This document shows, one piece after another, positions 25,025 to 34,930 of a stretch of DNA of 64,000 nucleotides (positions within the stretch are counted from its first letter, which is position 1; every line of letters starts with the position of its first letter). The notes beneath the pieces were generated by a model, which saw nothing but the letters and a program-made list of their open reading frames with translations, made no database searches and was not told the DNA's origin. This DNA comes from SPJN01 sp965229935 (GTDB lineage Bacteria > Pseudomonadota > Alphaproteobacteria > SPJN01): contig CBDDKB010000002.1 in the NCBI GenBank assembly GCA_965229935.1, positions 1,302,001-1,366,000 of the forward strand, read 5' to 3'. The position numbers and the translations under genes are program-made.

Positions 25025-25276
25025 TCAATCTTCGTTTGTGTCTTCTGTATCGCCGTCATATAGCGAAACCGGTCCGTTCGGCATGATTGTCGAGATTGCA
25101 TGCTTATAAACCAGTTGTGATTGACCGTCCCGGCGTAGCAACACACAAAAATTGTCAAACCAGGAAATAATACCCTGTAGCTTGACGCCGTTGACCAGGA
25201 AGATCGTAAGCGGTGTTTTCGACTTCCGCACCGCGTTCAGGAACGTATCCTGCAAGTTTTGGGGCTTATCCGTCAT
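25025..25276 (-). CDS. hfq: RNA chaperone Hfq
   Basis: An 83-residue Sm-like hexameric RNA chaperone. The Sm1 motif (LNAVRKSKTPLTIFLVNGVKLQGIISWFDNFCVLLRRDG) and Sm2 motif (LVYKHAISTI, with the proximal-site KH) are complete. It supports small-RNA regulation and is part of the Ntr-trk-hfq-hflX operon series. Confidence 0.97.
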   Translation of the reverse strand: MTDKPQNLQDTFLNAVRKSKTPLTIFLVNGVKLQGIISWFDNFCVLLRRDGQSQLVYKHAISTIMPNGPVSLYDGDTEDTNED

Positions 25277-25434
25277 CGGGGCACCCTCTCTTCTGTCTTA
25301 TCATTATTAGGCGATTCCGACCCCACGTCAGAACCATGCACCTATATTGCACTGCACCAATTTTAGTGCAAAACCGCGGGTTGACGCAGCGTATGCGGCG
25401 AAACGAAGCATTAGGTAATTGCGGCAGCTAGCGC

Positions 25435-26310
25435 CTAGCCTTGCTGTTTAGAGGCCTCATCCTTGGCAAAGGCGATATAGGCAGCACGAAGCCCTAAGGC
25501 GATCGACCCCGGCGCGCCATTGCCGATTTGCACATCATCAATTGCTGTCACCGGCTGAACAAAGGCTGTCGCAGCGCTGACAAAGGCTTCGCGGGCGCTT
25601 TGTGCCTCCGCAATGGTAAAGGCGCGTTCCTCTACCTTAATGCCTTCCTTGGCCGCGACCTTGAACAGGGTTTCCCGCGTGATGCCCGGCAAAATATCCT
25701 GTGACAAAGGCCGTGTGATCAATGTGCCATCCTGATCAACAATCCATGCGGTTGAGGCTGCCCCCTCTGTCACAAACCCGTCTTCGTCTACCAACCACGC
25801 TTCGCCCGCGCCTTTTGCAACAGCAGCCTGACGGGCCAACACGTTCGGCAACAAGGCAATTGATTTCACATCACAGCGCGCCCAGCGTTCGTCCCTATGA
25901 GAGATCACTGTCATGCCCTTTTCCGCACGCTCATTCGCCAATTGGAAATTCAGGGGGCGCGCTGTCACGATCAAGGACGGACGCACTGGCTTTTGCGGAA
26001 AGACGTGATTGCGGGCAGCAACCCCGCGTGTCACCTGCACATAAATCACGCCGTTTGAAAGATAGTTGCGGCGCGCCACTTCCATCATGATGTGACTTAA
26101 GGCACGCCCACCAACGGGCAAATCTATATCAAGCGCGGCAAGCGACCGGGTCAGGCGCGCATCATGCCCGGCCCGATCCAGCAAAACGCCATCAAAGACC
26201 GCGCACACTTCGTAAATCCCGTCGGCAAATTGATACCCGCGGTCTTCGATATGGACGGCGGCATCATTGTGCGGCAGGTAACGGCCATTTACATAGGCAA
26301 TACGGGGCAT
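25435..26310 (-). CDS. dat: D-amino acid aminotransferase (PLP fold class IV)
   Basis: A 291-residue class IV aminotransferase. The PLP lysine is Lys149 in RCDVKSIALLPNVLARQ, and the fold's glutamate is Glu182 in FVTEGAAS. The N-terminal EDRGYQFADGIYEV is typical of D-alanine/branched-chain type IV enzymes. The DVKSIALLPNV motif matches D-amino acid transaminase. It probably makes D-Ala or D-Glu, though a branched-chain or other D-amino acid role is possible. It is placed between trkH and hfq. Confidence 0.85.
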   Translation of the reverse strand: MPRIAYVNGRYLPHNDAAVHIEDRGYQFADGIYEVCAVFDGVLLDRAGHDARLTRSLAALDIDLPVGGRALSHIMMEVARRNYLSNGVIYVQVTRGVAARNHVFPQKPVRPSLIVTARPLNFQLANERAEKGMTVISHRDERWARCDVKSIALLPNVLARQAAVAKGAGEAWLVDEDGFVTEGAASTAWIVDQDGTLITRPLSQDILPGITRETLFKVAAKEGIKVEERAFTIAEAQSAREAFVSAATAFVQPVTAIDDVQIGNGAPGSIALGLRAAYIAFAKDEASKQQG

Positions 26311-26343
26311 GGGCAGATGGTCTGATTCCGTTGGTGATTTATC

Positions 26344-27831
26344 TCATCTACGCCAGTATTGCGGCGTCAACAAGGCGATAAAGGCAAGCACTTCGACGCG
26401 GCCCAAGATCATGCCCAGCGCATAAATCGCCTGCATGGCATCTTCAAGGTGCGGACCCGTCACCTCGCCATTTGTGAAAAATTCTAGTGCGGGCCCACAA
26501 TTGGTCAGCGCACTTAACGCGGCAATCATGGCGTCTTCTGCTGGTAACCCGGCAGCAGCAAGGCCCAAGCCACACGCAACACCACACAAAATATAGAGCA
26601 GCAAGAGCGCCGAAACCGCACGCACAACGGAATTTTGCAGGTGCTGCCCACGAAAGCGAAAACCAACAACAGCCCGCACATGCACCATCCGCGCAAGTTC
26701 CCTCACCCCCTGCATATAAAGGATCATCAGGCGCACTGGCCGAATGCCGCTGGCGGTTGATCCGACGGCGCCACCGATTACCATGGCAATCCCTAATGTG
26801 ATCCCACCAACAAGTGGCAGGCCTGCCACCCCTTGTCCTTCGGCTGTCATAGTCAGGCCATATCCGGTGGTGCTCGCAAAACTGACCATATTGAAAAACG
26901 CTGTCGCGAGCGCAGCCCAAAAATGAGCCTCCTGAAAGACAATAAAGCCTGCGGTGCAAATTAAAGTGCCACCAAATATCCACGCAAAAATGGCGCTTAA
27001 TTCCGGGTCACCGAAATAGATCCCCGATAGCGTTCTGCGGCGGCTTAGAAACAGGCGAGCATGATGGGTCATGTTGACGGTGCCGGCCAAACACATCACT
27101 GCCACAGCCAACATGGCGAGCAAATTACTATTGATCGGCGCGACACCACCCGGCCCTGTCATACCGCTTGTCGACAGCGCGCCCATTGCAAGCAAAAGAC
27201 TATCAAGGCCCGACATCCCGGAAAGGCTTAATGCCGCCCAGCCCGCCACAGTAATTGACGCATAAATCGGCCCTAAAAGCTTGATCACCTGACGGGAACG
27301 GGAAAGCACCCCTTCCCCCTCGCCATGGGCAAAGCTGACTTGTGATGGGTCAAGCCCGCCAAGACCACTGCCCGCCAGAAACACAATCATCATGATCACG
27401 GCGCAAAAACCGCCAACCCAACCAAGCAAGCCACGCCACAAATAGATTGAGCTGGGCACGTCTCGCCCAGCAAAATCTATCAGGCTGATCCCTGTCGTTG
27501 TTAAGGCGGAAACGCCTTCGAACCATGCCTCAAACACAGACAGGCCAAGGCTTGCATTCAGCAGTGGCAGCCCGGCAAACAAGGGGACAACCAACCACCC
27601 CAGCGCCAACATCATAAACATTTCGCGCCTGCCGCTAACCTCTTCCCGGTCAGTGCGCAACCCCAACATCAAGGCACCAGCGACAAAGCCGGTCACCAGC
27701 CCCGATGCACCAAAGCGGATGGACTGATCATTTTCGCCAAAGCCATAGGCCGCCATAGCCGACAGCGCCATCATCCCGGCGAGACCGATTAATAATAGGC
27801 CGAGAAAATGCAGAACAATACGGAAGTTCAT
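26344..27831 (-). CDS. trkH: Trk potassium transporter membrane subunit TrkH
   Basis: A 495-residue TrkH/KtrB-family protein of four MPM repeats. The four selectivity-filter glycines can be seen in TTTGISL, LSTSGMTG, ASTTGYGL and TNCGPALEF. It forms the potassium channel gated by TrkA. It follows trkA on the same strand, separated by 21 bases, so the two subunits are made together. Confidence 0.93.
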   Translation of the reverse strand: MNFRIVLHFLGLLLIGLAGMMALSAMAAYGFGENDQSIRFGASGLVTGFVAGALMLGLRTDREEVSGRREMFMMLALGWLVVPLFAGLPLLNASLGLSVFEAWFEGVSALTTTGISLIDFAGRDVPSSIYLWRGLLGWVGGFCAVIMMIVFLAGSGLGGLDPSQVSFAHGEGEGVLSRSRQVIKLLGPIYASITVAGWAALSLSGMSGLDSLLLAMGALSTSGMTGPGGVAPINSNLLAMLAVAVMCLAGTVNMTHHARLFLSRRRTLSGIYFGDPELSAIFAWIFGGTLICTAGFIVFQEAHFWAALATAFFNMVSFASTTGYGLTMTAEGQGVAGLPLVGGITLGIAMVIGGAVGSTASGIRPVRLMILYMQGVRELARMVHVRAVVGFRFRGQHLQNSVVRAVSALLLLYILCGVACGLGLAAAGLPAEDAMIAALSALTNCGPALEFFTNGEVTGPHLEDAMQAIYALGMILGRVEVLAFIALLTPQYWRR

Positions 27832-27852
27832 GGGAAAGGTCTGCCGGATCGA

Positions 27853-29259
27853 TCAGGTGAAAAATTCAAGGCCGACACGGAACATCTGTTCGACCTGACC
27901 GACCTGTTCTTTCAGGGCAAAGACGACAACACGGTCACCCGGGTCGATTTTTGTGCCGCCACGCGGGATCACGACATCCCCGATGTCAGATTCCGCCCCG
28001 GCCTTTTGTCGCCTGATCGCCCCAATCATAATTCCGGATGGCAGTTCAATATCGCGCAAGGGTTTGCCCACCAAGGGCGAGGTTTCAAGCGCCTCAGCCT
28101 CAATAATTTCAGCAGCTCCGTCGCGGATAGACCGGACTGAGCGAATACGTCCACGACGCACCTGTTCAAGAATGGTTGACACTGTTGTTGCCCGGGGATC
28201 GATAAACACGTCAATCCCTAACGAGCCTTGCAGCGGCGCATAGTTCGGGCTCGCCACCAATGCCATGGTCCGTTCCGCACCCGCTTGCTTGGCCAGCAAG
28301 GCGGCTAGGATATTGGTTTCGTCATCATTGGTCAGGGTGACAACCGTTTCAGCATCGCGCACATTGGCATCGCGCAACACATCTTCATCAAGCCCGTCAC
28401 CTGAAAGGACGATAGTGCCGCCTTTCAAGCGGTCGGCAACAATCTCTGCCCGTTTGGAATTTTCTTCAATCAATTTGATATGAACGGATGGGTGCGTTGT
28501 CTCAAGCTGCTCTGCCAGAAACAGCCCGATATTCCCGCCCCCGATAAGCACGACATTGCGTGCCTCGCGCTCCTCATGGCCGAAAATCGACAAGGCACGG
28601 TCAACATGGTTTATGTCGGCTGCGAAATAGATTTCATCGCCGACAAACATCTGGTCATCACCTGACGGAACGAACAAGCGCCCTTCACGATATATGCCTG
28701 TTACGACGATCAGCAAATCGGGGAAAAGTTCTGTCAATTGCCGCAAGGGCGTATTGACCACCGGACAATTTTCTTCAAGCCGGGTGCCCACGACACGCAC
28801 CATGTCGTCCATAAAGGCCATGGTTTCAAATGCCCCCGGCACATCAAGCCGATCAAGCACCGCATGGGCCACCTCACGCTCGGGAGAAATGATCACATCT
28901 ATGGGCATGTGATCGCGGGAAAATAACGCCCGCCAGCGCAAATCGAGGTAGGCTTGGTTGCGCACGCGCGCAATCTTACGCGGCACATCAAACAATGAAT
29001 GGGCCACCTGACAGATAACCATATTGGTTTCGTCAGCAGCGGTTACAGCGATGATCATTTCGGCATCTGCAGCGCCTGCCTGTTCCAGCACATCCGGTTG
29101 CGCGCCATGGCCGACAAGCCCCTGCACATCTAGCGTATCATTAATGCGCTGGATCAATGCTTCTGAACGATCAACGACGGTGACGTCATTATGTTCATTC
29201 GCCAATTGGCGGGCGATATTGTAACCAACCTGCCCTGCGCCGGAGACGATAACCTTCAT
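27853..29259 (-). CDS. trkA: Trk system potassium uptake regulator TrkA
   Basis: A 468-residue peripheral protein with two RCK_N/RCK_C pairs. The NAD-binding loops are MKVIVSGAGQVGYNIARQLA (residues 1-20) and NVVLIGGGNIGLFLAEQL (about 234-251). It gates TrkH according to NAD(H)/nucleotides. Its position just after ntrX is conserved in alphaproteobacteria. Confidence 0.95.
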   Translation of the reverse strand: MKVIVSGAGQVGYNIARQLANEHNDVTVVDRSEALIQRINDTLDVQGLVGHGAQPDVLEQAGAADAEMIIAVTAADETNMVICQVAHSLFDVPRKIARVRNQAYLDLRWRALFSRDHMPIDVIISPEREVAHAVLDRLDVPGAFETMAFMDDMVRVVGTRLEENCPVVNTPLRQLTELFPDLLIVVTGIYREGRLFVPSGDDQMFVGDEIYFAADINHVDRALSIFGHEEREARNVVLIGGGNIGLFLAEQLETTHPSVHIKLIEENSKRAEIVADRLKGGTIVLSGDGLDEDVLRDANVRDAETVVTLTNDDETNILAALLAKQAGAERTMALVASPNYAPLQGSLGIDVFIDPRATTVSTILEQVRRGRIRSVRSIRDGAAEIIEAEALETSPLVGKPLRDIELPSGIMIGAIRRQKAGAESDIGDVVIPRGGTKIDPGDRVVVFALKEQVGQVEQMFRVGLEFFT

Positions 29260-29362
29260 AGTGGCCTAATCACTTTCTGTCACAAGCAATAGGGACCCGC
29301 ACTAAAGCCGCATCCCCCAATGTCACTTTTATACTCTTATTCCAACGCAAGCGCAAAGTCAG

Positions 29363-30790
29363 CTATTCCGCAATTGCCGCCTGTGGTTCGCCCTCTTCAA
29401 CAGGTTCATCATCAGTTTTGCTGCGGTCTGACCCAAGGCCCAACATTTTTAGCTTACGGTGAAGTGCAGACCGTTCCATCCCGACAAACCCCGCTGTGCG
29501 AGAAATATTGCCCCCAAACCGTTCGATTTGAGCCTGCAGATAATCACGCTCAAACTCCTCACGCGCATCACGAAGCGGCAATGTCAGCAAGTCTTCGCGA
29601 AATGCTTTTTGCGCATTGCCTGCCTGCATGGAATTGATCGGCAGATGATCAGCGGTGATCACATCACCAACATCATCATTGGACAGGATCATAAGCCGTT
29701 CCACAATATTGCGCAGTTGACGCACATTCCCCGGCCATTCATGCGCCTGTAGCAGCGCCATGGCATCATCCCCCAAGCGCCGCTTAGGCAGTCCCGCGCC
29801 CCGCGCCAAGGATTCCATAAAATGCGCGACAAGCTGTGGAATATCGTCCCGACGCTCTGACAGTCCCGGCACATGCACAGGTACGACATTCAACCGATGA
29901 TAAAGGTCTTCGCGGAAGCGACCTTCTTCAATCGCCAGACGCAAATCACGGGAGCTTGAGGAGATAACGCGCACATCAACCTGTACAGCAGTGTCGCCGC
30001 CGACGCGTACAAATTTCTGCTCAACAAGGCTGCGCAATACTTTGCCTTGCGTTTCCTTGGGCATGTCCACAACTTCGTCAAGATATAGCGTACCCCGATG
30101 AGCCTGTTCAAAGACGCCCGTTTTTGAGGGACGGCCATTGCCCCCCTCCACACCGAACAATTCCTGTTCAACACGTTCGGGCGCCATTGACGCAGCATTG
30201 ATCACCACGAAAGGCCCATCTTTACGCGTTGATTCAACATGAATGGCACGGGCGGCAACTTCCTTGCCCGCCCCGGCTGGCCCCGTGATCAGGACACGGG
30301 AATTGGTTGGCCCAACCTTGCCCACGGTCTGGCGCAATTGCGATATGGCTGCAGACTTACCAACAATAGTTGAGACACGGCCTGATGTTTCCATCAATTC
30401 AGCATGTTCTTTCCGCAGGCGCGCAGATTCGATGGCACGGCTGACAACAAGCACCAGCCGGTCTGCCTGAAACGGCTTTTCCACAAAATCATAGGCACCC
30501 TTTTTGATCGCGGCGACGGCGGTTTCAATGGTGCCATGACCTGAAATAATCACAACAGGCACATCAGGATGCGTCTTGCGCAGCTCGCTCAAAATCTCCA
30601 GCCCGTCGAGCCTGCTGCCTTTGAGCCAAATATCAAGAATGATCAATGACGGCGTTCGGGTCTTCACAGATTCCAACGCCTCATCAGAATTCGCGGCGAC
30701 GCGGGTACCGAACCCTTCATCTTCCAATAACCCGGCTACAAGGTCGCGAATATCCGCCTCGTCATCAACAATCAAAACATCATGAGCCAT
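29363..30790 (-). CDS. ntrX: Nitrogen/redox response regulator NtrX
   Basis: A 475-residue NtrC-family regulator: receiver domain with phospho-Asp in IILDIWLKGSRLDGLEIL, AAA+ domain with Walker A ITGPAGAGKE and Walker B GTLYLDEVVDM, and a C-terminal Fis-type helix-turn-helix (NISRTAGFVGMERSALHRKLKMLGL). The GAFTGA loop that contacts sigma-54 is replaced by ELFGVEGGNGRPSKTGVFEQ, as in other NtrX proteins, so sigma-54 activation is unlikely. Start ATG at 30790 is preferred to a TTG six bases upstream. It pairs with NtrY. Confidence 0.95.
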   Translation of the reverse strand: MAHDVLIVDDEADIRDLVAGLLEDEGFGTRVAANSDEALESVKTRTPSLIILDIWLKGSRLDGLEILSELRKTHPDVPVVIISGHGTIETAVAAIKKGAYDFVEKPFQADRLVLVVSRAIESARLRKEHAELMETSGRVSTIVGKSAAISQLRQTVGKVGPTNSRVLITGPAGAGKEVAARAIHVESTRKDGPFVVINAASMAPERVEQELFGVEGGNGRPSKTGVFEQAHRGTLYLDEVVDMPKETQGKVLRSLVEQKFVRVGGDTAVQVDVRVISSSSRDLRLAIEEGRFREDLYHRLNVVPVHVPGLSERRDDIPQLVAHFMESLARGAGLPKRRLGDDAMALLQAHEWPGNVRQLRNIVERLMILSNDDVGDVITADHLPINSMQAGNAQKAFREDLLTLPLRDAREEFERDYLQAQIERFGGNISRTAGFVGMERSALHRKLKMLGLGSDRSKTDDEPVEEGEPQAAIAE

Positions 30791-30834
30791 GATCAACCCT
30801 TTTATCTACGCTAGTCACAATTACAGTCATGCCC

Positions 30835-33210
30835 CTACACAGCCTTTAAGACTGCGCCCTCACCTTCATTCACATGCGTTACAACGGACGACACACCAGA
30901 TGGGAAGCGCAATGTCACGATCGCACCGTTAGGGCGAGGTGCCGTTTCACCCGGCGCAGGTGGATCAAAATTGTCTTCCAACAAAATTTCACCGCGATGG
31001 TCCTCCATAATTTTCTTTACGATGGCGAGCCCCAGTCCCGTCCCCTTTGAACGGGTGGTCACATAAGGTTCCGTCAGCTTATGACGTTCCGCCTCTGGCA
31101 GGCCTTTACCATTGTCAGCAACGCGCAAGTCGATCCAGCCATCCTGCTTTACGATGGATACGGCAATATGGCCTGTTTCGTCGGGGCCAAATCCGCCTTC
31201 CTCTCGCTTACCATCAATGGACTCGATAGCGTTCTTCAGCAGATTGGTTGTTGCCTGTGCAACCAAACGTCGATCACAGTGCAGATTAATCGGCCCCTGA
31301 ATTTCAGTGTCATAGCTGAACGTCACGTGATTGTGCGCGACCTCATGCAGGAACAGGGCTTGCTTTGCGATATCTTCAACGTCTTCATCGCGCATGACAG
31401 GTTGTGGCATACGCGCAAAGGACGAGAATTCATCCACCATACGACCAATATCACCAACATGACGAATGATCGTATCTGTGCATTGGGCAAAGACCTTATC
31501 ATCATCAATGGTCTTTTTATATTTCCGCTGCAGTCGTTCTGCGCTGAGCTGGATGGGCGTCAGCGGATTCTTAATTTCATGCGCAATACGGCGCGCCACA
31601 TCACCCCATGCTGCCATGCGCTGTGCCGACACAAGGCGTGTCACATCATCAAATGTAGCGATGGCACCTGCGATATTTCCCGTCCCGTCCAACATCACCT
31701 GCGCACGCACATTCACTGTCCGTACCGATTGTGCCGCCATCATATTGTTGGCGGCCTTGTCAGACGGTTCTGTCGGCTGCAGGGTCAACTCCACCTCCCC
31801 CTCCACCCGCTTGCCCGGATTGGCGAACGCCTCATCGATCAAGGGCGTAAAGGCAGGGATCGCCTTTTCAAGATAATGGTCCAGCAGGTCTTCATCCGCC
31901 TGAGCAAGCATTGAACATGCAGACCGATTGATAATCGTTACCCGCCGATAGGGGTCGAGCCCAACAACACCTGCTGACACACCTGCCAAAACACCTTCGG
32001 TAAAGCGGCGACGTTCGTCCAAAACTTCATTTGTTTGCATCAACTCGCTGGTTTGCTGGGAAAGCCGTGATGCCATTGTGTTAAACGTCCGGCGCAATGT
32101 TTCGATTTCACGGTCTGCGGCACGTCCTTCAACCCTTGCATCGAAATCGCCATCGCGCACCCGGCGCGCGCCTTCAATCAAATCAGAAATCGGCGACACC
32201 AGCCGCCCTGCAAACCACAGGCCCAACCACATTGCCGATAACAGAACCAGCAATGACACCATGATATAAAACACAGCGAAGCCGATCTGAATCGTACTGC
32301 GCCGTTCATCGATGCGGCTATATTCTTCAAATGCAGTTCGTGTGCGCACTGCGTGCTGGACGACAGCCGGATCAACCTGCCGCGACAGCATCAAAAAATG
32401 ATCGCCCTTGCCCACGCGAGACACGGCCATAATGCGCGCCTTGTCCTCATCAAGCACAACACGGACCTTGCCCGGTTCAAGCGCACTAAGAATATCTTGC
32501 GAGGGCACCTGTACGGCGCCCTTGGTTGGCGCGCGACCACCACGACCATAAATTTCACCGACCAGACCGAAAACAACAGCCTCGTCCAAAGACCGGACAA
32601 AGGCTTGGGTCGCGGCAATCTCTGCAAACCGTTTTGGGTTATAATCCAGCAATGGCAAGGCACGGGCCAAATCAGTGCCCATCAGTTCAGCCTCGCCTTT
32701 AATATCCGCGCGATGTTCCTCAAGATAGGCGTCCGCAACACTGGCTGAATGTTCCATTACTGAGCCAACACGGTTTGAGAACCATGCCTGTAAACCCAGG
32801 TTGAGCGTTACTGCAGAAAACCCGGCCACCATGATCGAGGGCACAACGGCCACAATCGCAAACAGCACCACGACACGAATGTGCAGTCTTGCCCCTGCTT
32901 CCTCGCGTCGCCTTTGCCGCCACAGGCGCCAAACAAACAGCGCGATCATCCCGGCCAATGCAATGGTAAAGCCAAGAGAAACCAGCAGCAAAATTGAAAC
33001 CGTTTGGCTGGTAATGCTTAAAGGCAAAAAGCCAACCGCAGCGCCATAGGTGATTAACCCAGAGATAAAGGCCACTGCGCCAAAACCCATGGCCCACATA
33101 CCGCCCGCGCCCAAGGCCTGACGGATACGCTGCCAACGACGTCTGTTTAGCCGCTTTTTTGCGGCGCGAGACAATTGACGCTTATCGACCTGTAGGGTCA
33201 CTTCACTCAA
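30835..33210 (-). CDS. ntrY: Sensor histidine kinase NtrY
   Basis: A membrane sensor kinase of about 791 residues. Order: basic N-terminus (KRQLSRAAKKRLNRRRW), several transmembrane helices with a periplasmic loop, a HAMP region (RLVSPISDLIEGARRVRDGDFDARVEG), a PAS domain, the phospho-acceptor His in RIAHEIKNPLTPIQLSAERL, and the ATPase motifs NLLKNAIESIDG, DNGKGLPE and GTGLGLAIV. It phosphorylates NtrX. The start is uncertain: TTG at 33210 precedes the conserved basic segment, GTG at 33201 is possible, and an ATG at 33336 would add 42 unlikely residues. Confidence 0.9.
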   Translation of the reverse strand: MSEVTLQVDKRQLSRAAKKRLNRRRWQRIRQALGAGGMWAMGFGAVAFISGLITYGAAVGFLPLSITSQTVSILLLVSLGFTIALAGMIALFVWRLWRQRRREEAGARLHIRVVVLFAIVAVVPSIMVAGFSAVTLNLGLQAWFSNRVGSVMEHSASVADAYLEEHRADIKGEAELMGTDLARALPLLDYNPKRFAEIAATQAFVRSLDEAVVFGLVGEIYGRGGRAPTKGAVQVPSQDILSALEPGKVRVVLDEDKARIMAVSRVGKGDHFLMLSRQVDPAVVQHAVRTRTAFEEYSRIDERRSTIQIGFAVFYIMVSLLVLLSAMWLGLWFAGRLVSPISDLIEGARRVRDGDFDARVEGRAADREIETLRRTFNTMASRLSQQTSELMQTNEVLDERRRFTEGVLAGVSAGVVGLDPYRRVTIINRSACSMLAQADEDLLDHYLEKAIPAFTPLIDEAFANPGKRVEGEVELTLQPTEPSDKAANNMMAAQSVRTVNVRAQVMLDGTGNIAGAIATFDDVTRLVSAQRMAAWGDVARRIAHEIKNPLTPIQLSAERLQRKYKKTIDDDKVFAQCTDTIIRHVGDIGRMVDEFSSFARMPQPVMRDEDVEDIAKQALFLHEVAHNHVTFSYDTEIQGPINLHCDRRLVAQATTNLLKNAIESIDGKREEGGFGPDETGHIAVSIVKQDGWIDLRVADNGKGLPEAERHKLTEPYVTTRSKGTGLGLAIVKKIMEDHRGEILLEDNFDPPAPGETAPRPNGAIVTLRFPSGVSSVVTHVNEGEGAVLKAV

Positions 33211-33416
33211 TAGACACGGGCTCCCGCTCAATACAGACGATGAATTTGCACAGCCTGCACTTTGTCCGGCCAGCAGAACGACACAGTGAGGGCGCAGACT
33301 CTGTGGCAAAAATGCACTATGGCAAATCTGCACCATGTCTGTGACAGACGCAAGTCAGATTATGCGGGGCACCGCTCCCGCCTCGGTTGCGTTTTCTCTG
33401 CGATTCCGGGGGGATA

Positions 33417-34895
33417 TTAGCTGCGGCTGCCGCGAATAACCTGCACGTCCAGTTCCCTGATCTTCTTTCGCAAAGTGTTGCGATTCAGCCCCAGCAGGGC
33501 AGCGGCCTTAATCTGATTGCCGCCTGTGGCGCCCAAACATGCAGATATCAGGGGCCGTTCTACCTCTCGCATTATCCGCTCATAAACCCCTGCGGGGGGC
33601 AATTCAGGATGATGGGCTGCAAAATAGGCACCGATATGCTGCTCCACCGCCTCTGACAGGCTTTGTGGTTCTTGAAATCTGGCTGGTGTTTCGCCGCTCT
33701 CATAACTTGATTGATCTGCCGGTTGTTCGACTTCGCGCAACTCATGCCGGATGATGGTTTCAGTAATCACATCTTCGGTGTAGATCGCAGATAGGCGGCG
33801 AACCAGATTTTCAAGCTCACGCACATTGCCCGGCCAATGATATTGGCGCAGCAGGTCCAACGCCTCATTATCCAACCGTTTTGCGGGAAGCCCTTCCTGT
33901 TCTGCGATGGAAAGGAAATGGCGGACCAAATCGCCCAAATCTTCACTACGCTCGCGCAAGGGGGGCAAGCGCAAGGGGACCACATTCAAACGATAGAATA
34001 AATCTTCGCGAAACAGTCCCTGACGAATTTGTTGGCGCAAATCACGGTTCGTCGCGGCAACGATGCGCACATCCGTTTTGATGGGTGTGCGGCCACCAAC
34101 CGTTGTATATTCACCTTCCTGCAAAACACGCAGCAAGCGGGTTTGCGCTTCAAGTGGCATGTCACCGATTTCGTCCAAGAACAAGGTGCCGCCTTCGGCC
34201 TGCTCAAACTTACCCGCGCTTTTTTGATTGGCCCCGGTGAAGGCACCCTTTTCATGCCCGAACAAATCGCTTTCGATCAATTCGCGCGGGATGGCCGCCA
34301 TGTTCACAGCCACAAAGGGGCCTTTCGTGCGCTTGCCATATTCATGCAACGCGCGCGCCACCAATTCCTTACCAGTGCCTGATTCACCTGTGATCATGAC
34401 AGTCAGGTCAGTGCCCATCAATCGCGCCAACACGCGGTAGATTTCCTGCATGGCTGGCGACCGCCCGATCAGCGGCAGGCGGGTGTCCTCCTCCCCCTCG
34501 GCATCGCTGGCACCTGCGCCTTGGCCCTTTGGTTGCGCCAAGGCCCGCTCAACCACTTCGGTCAATTCGTTTAGGTCAAACGGCTTGGGCAGATATTCAT
34601 AGGCCCCCCGTTCGGTCGCCTTAATTGCGGTCATAAAGGTGTTTTGGGCGCTCATAACAATGACGGGCAAGTCTGGGCGCAACTTCTTGATGCGCGGGAT
34701 TAGATCAAGCCCGTTTTCATCAGGCATCACGACATCAGTGATGACAAGATCACCCTCGCCCCCGGACACCCACCGCCACAACGTAGACGCGGTGCCAGTA
34801 GACCGGACATCATATCCAACGCGCCCCAGTGCCTGCGTCAGCACCGTGCGAATAGCGCCGTCATCATCTGCTATCAGGATCGAGCCACTGGGCAT
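33417..34895 (-). CDS. ntrC: Nitrogen regulation protein NtrC (sigma-54 activator)
   Basis: A 492-residue response regulator: receiver domain (phospho-Asp in VITDVVMPDENGLDLI), AAA+ domain with Walker A ITGESGTGKELVARALHEYG, intact GAFTGA sigma-54 loop (GHEKGAFTGANQKSAGKFEQ) and Walker B GGTLFLDEIGDMPL, then a Fis-type DNA-binding helix pair (GNQIKAAALLGLNRNTLRKKI). Activates nitrogen-assimilation promoters when phosphorylated by NtrB. It begins 35 bases after ntrB. Confidence 0.97.
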   Translation of the reverse strand: MPSGSILIADDDGAIRTVLTQALGRVGYDVRSTGTASTLWRWVSGGEGDLVITDVVMPDENGLDLIPRIKKLRPDLPVIVMSAQNTFMTAIKATERGAYEYLPKPFDLNELTEVVERALAQPKGQGAGASDAEGEEDTRLPLIGRSPAMQEIYRVLARLMGTDLTVMITGESGTGKELVARALHEYGKRTKGPFVAVNMAAIPRELIESDLFGHEKGAFTGANQKSAGKFEQAEGGTLFLDEIGDMPLEAQTRLLRVLQEGEYTTVGGRTPIKTDVRIVAATNRDLRQQIRQGLFREDLFYRLNVVPLRLPPLRERSEDLGDLVRHFLSIAEQEGLPAKRLDNEALDLLRQYHWPGNVRELENLVRRLSAIYTEDVITETIIRHELREVEQPADQSSYESGETPARFQEPQSLSEAVEQHIGAYFAAHHPELPPAGVYERIMREVERPLISACLGATGGNQIKAAALLGLNRNTLRKKIRELDVQVIRGSRS

Positions 34896-34930
34896 TATTC
34901 TATCCTCACTTTACACTCACGCTGTCGGCC

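Noticed and set aside
31081..31914. 277-codon plus-strand frame opposite ntrY
   Set aside because: Composition is that of an antisense frame across kinase motifs; no domain recognised.
33321..33335. Sigma-54-like element upstream of ntrY
   Set aside because: On the minus strand TGGTGC...TTGCC has only nine bases between GG and GC instead of ten, so it is not a convincing -24/-12 promoter.
33211..33336. N-terminal 42-residue extension of NtrY
   Set aside because: Cys/Ser-rich and without a membrane or conserved segment; the conserved basic start follows a TTG at 33210.
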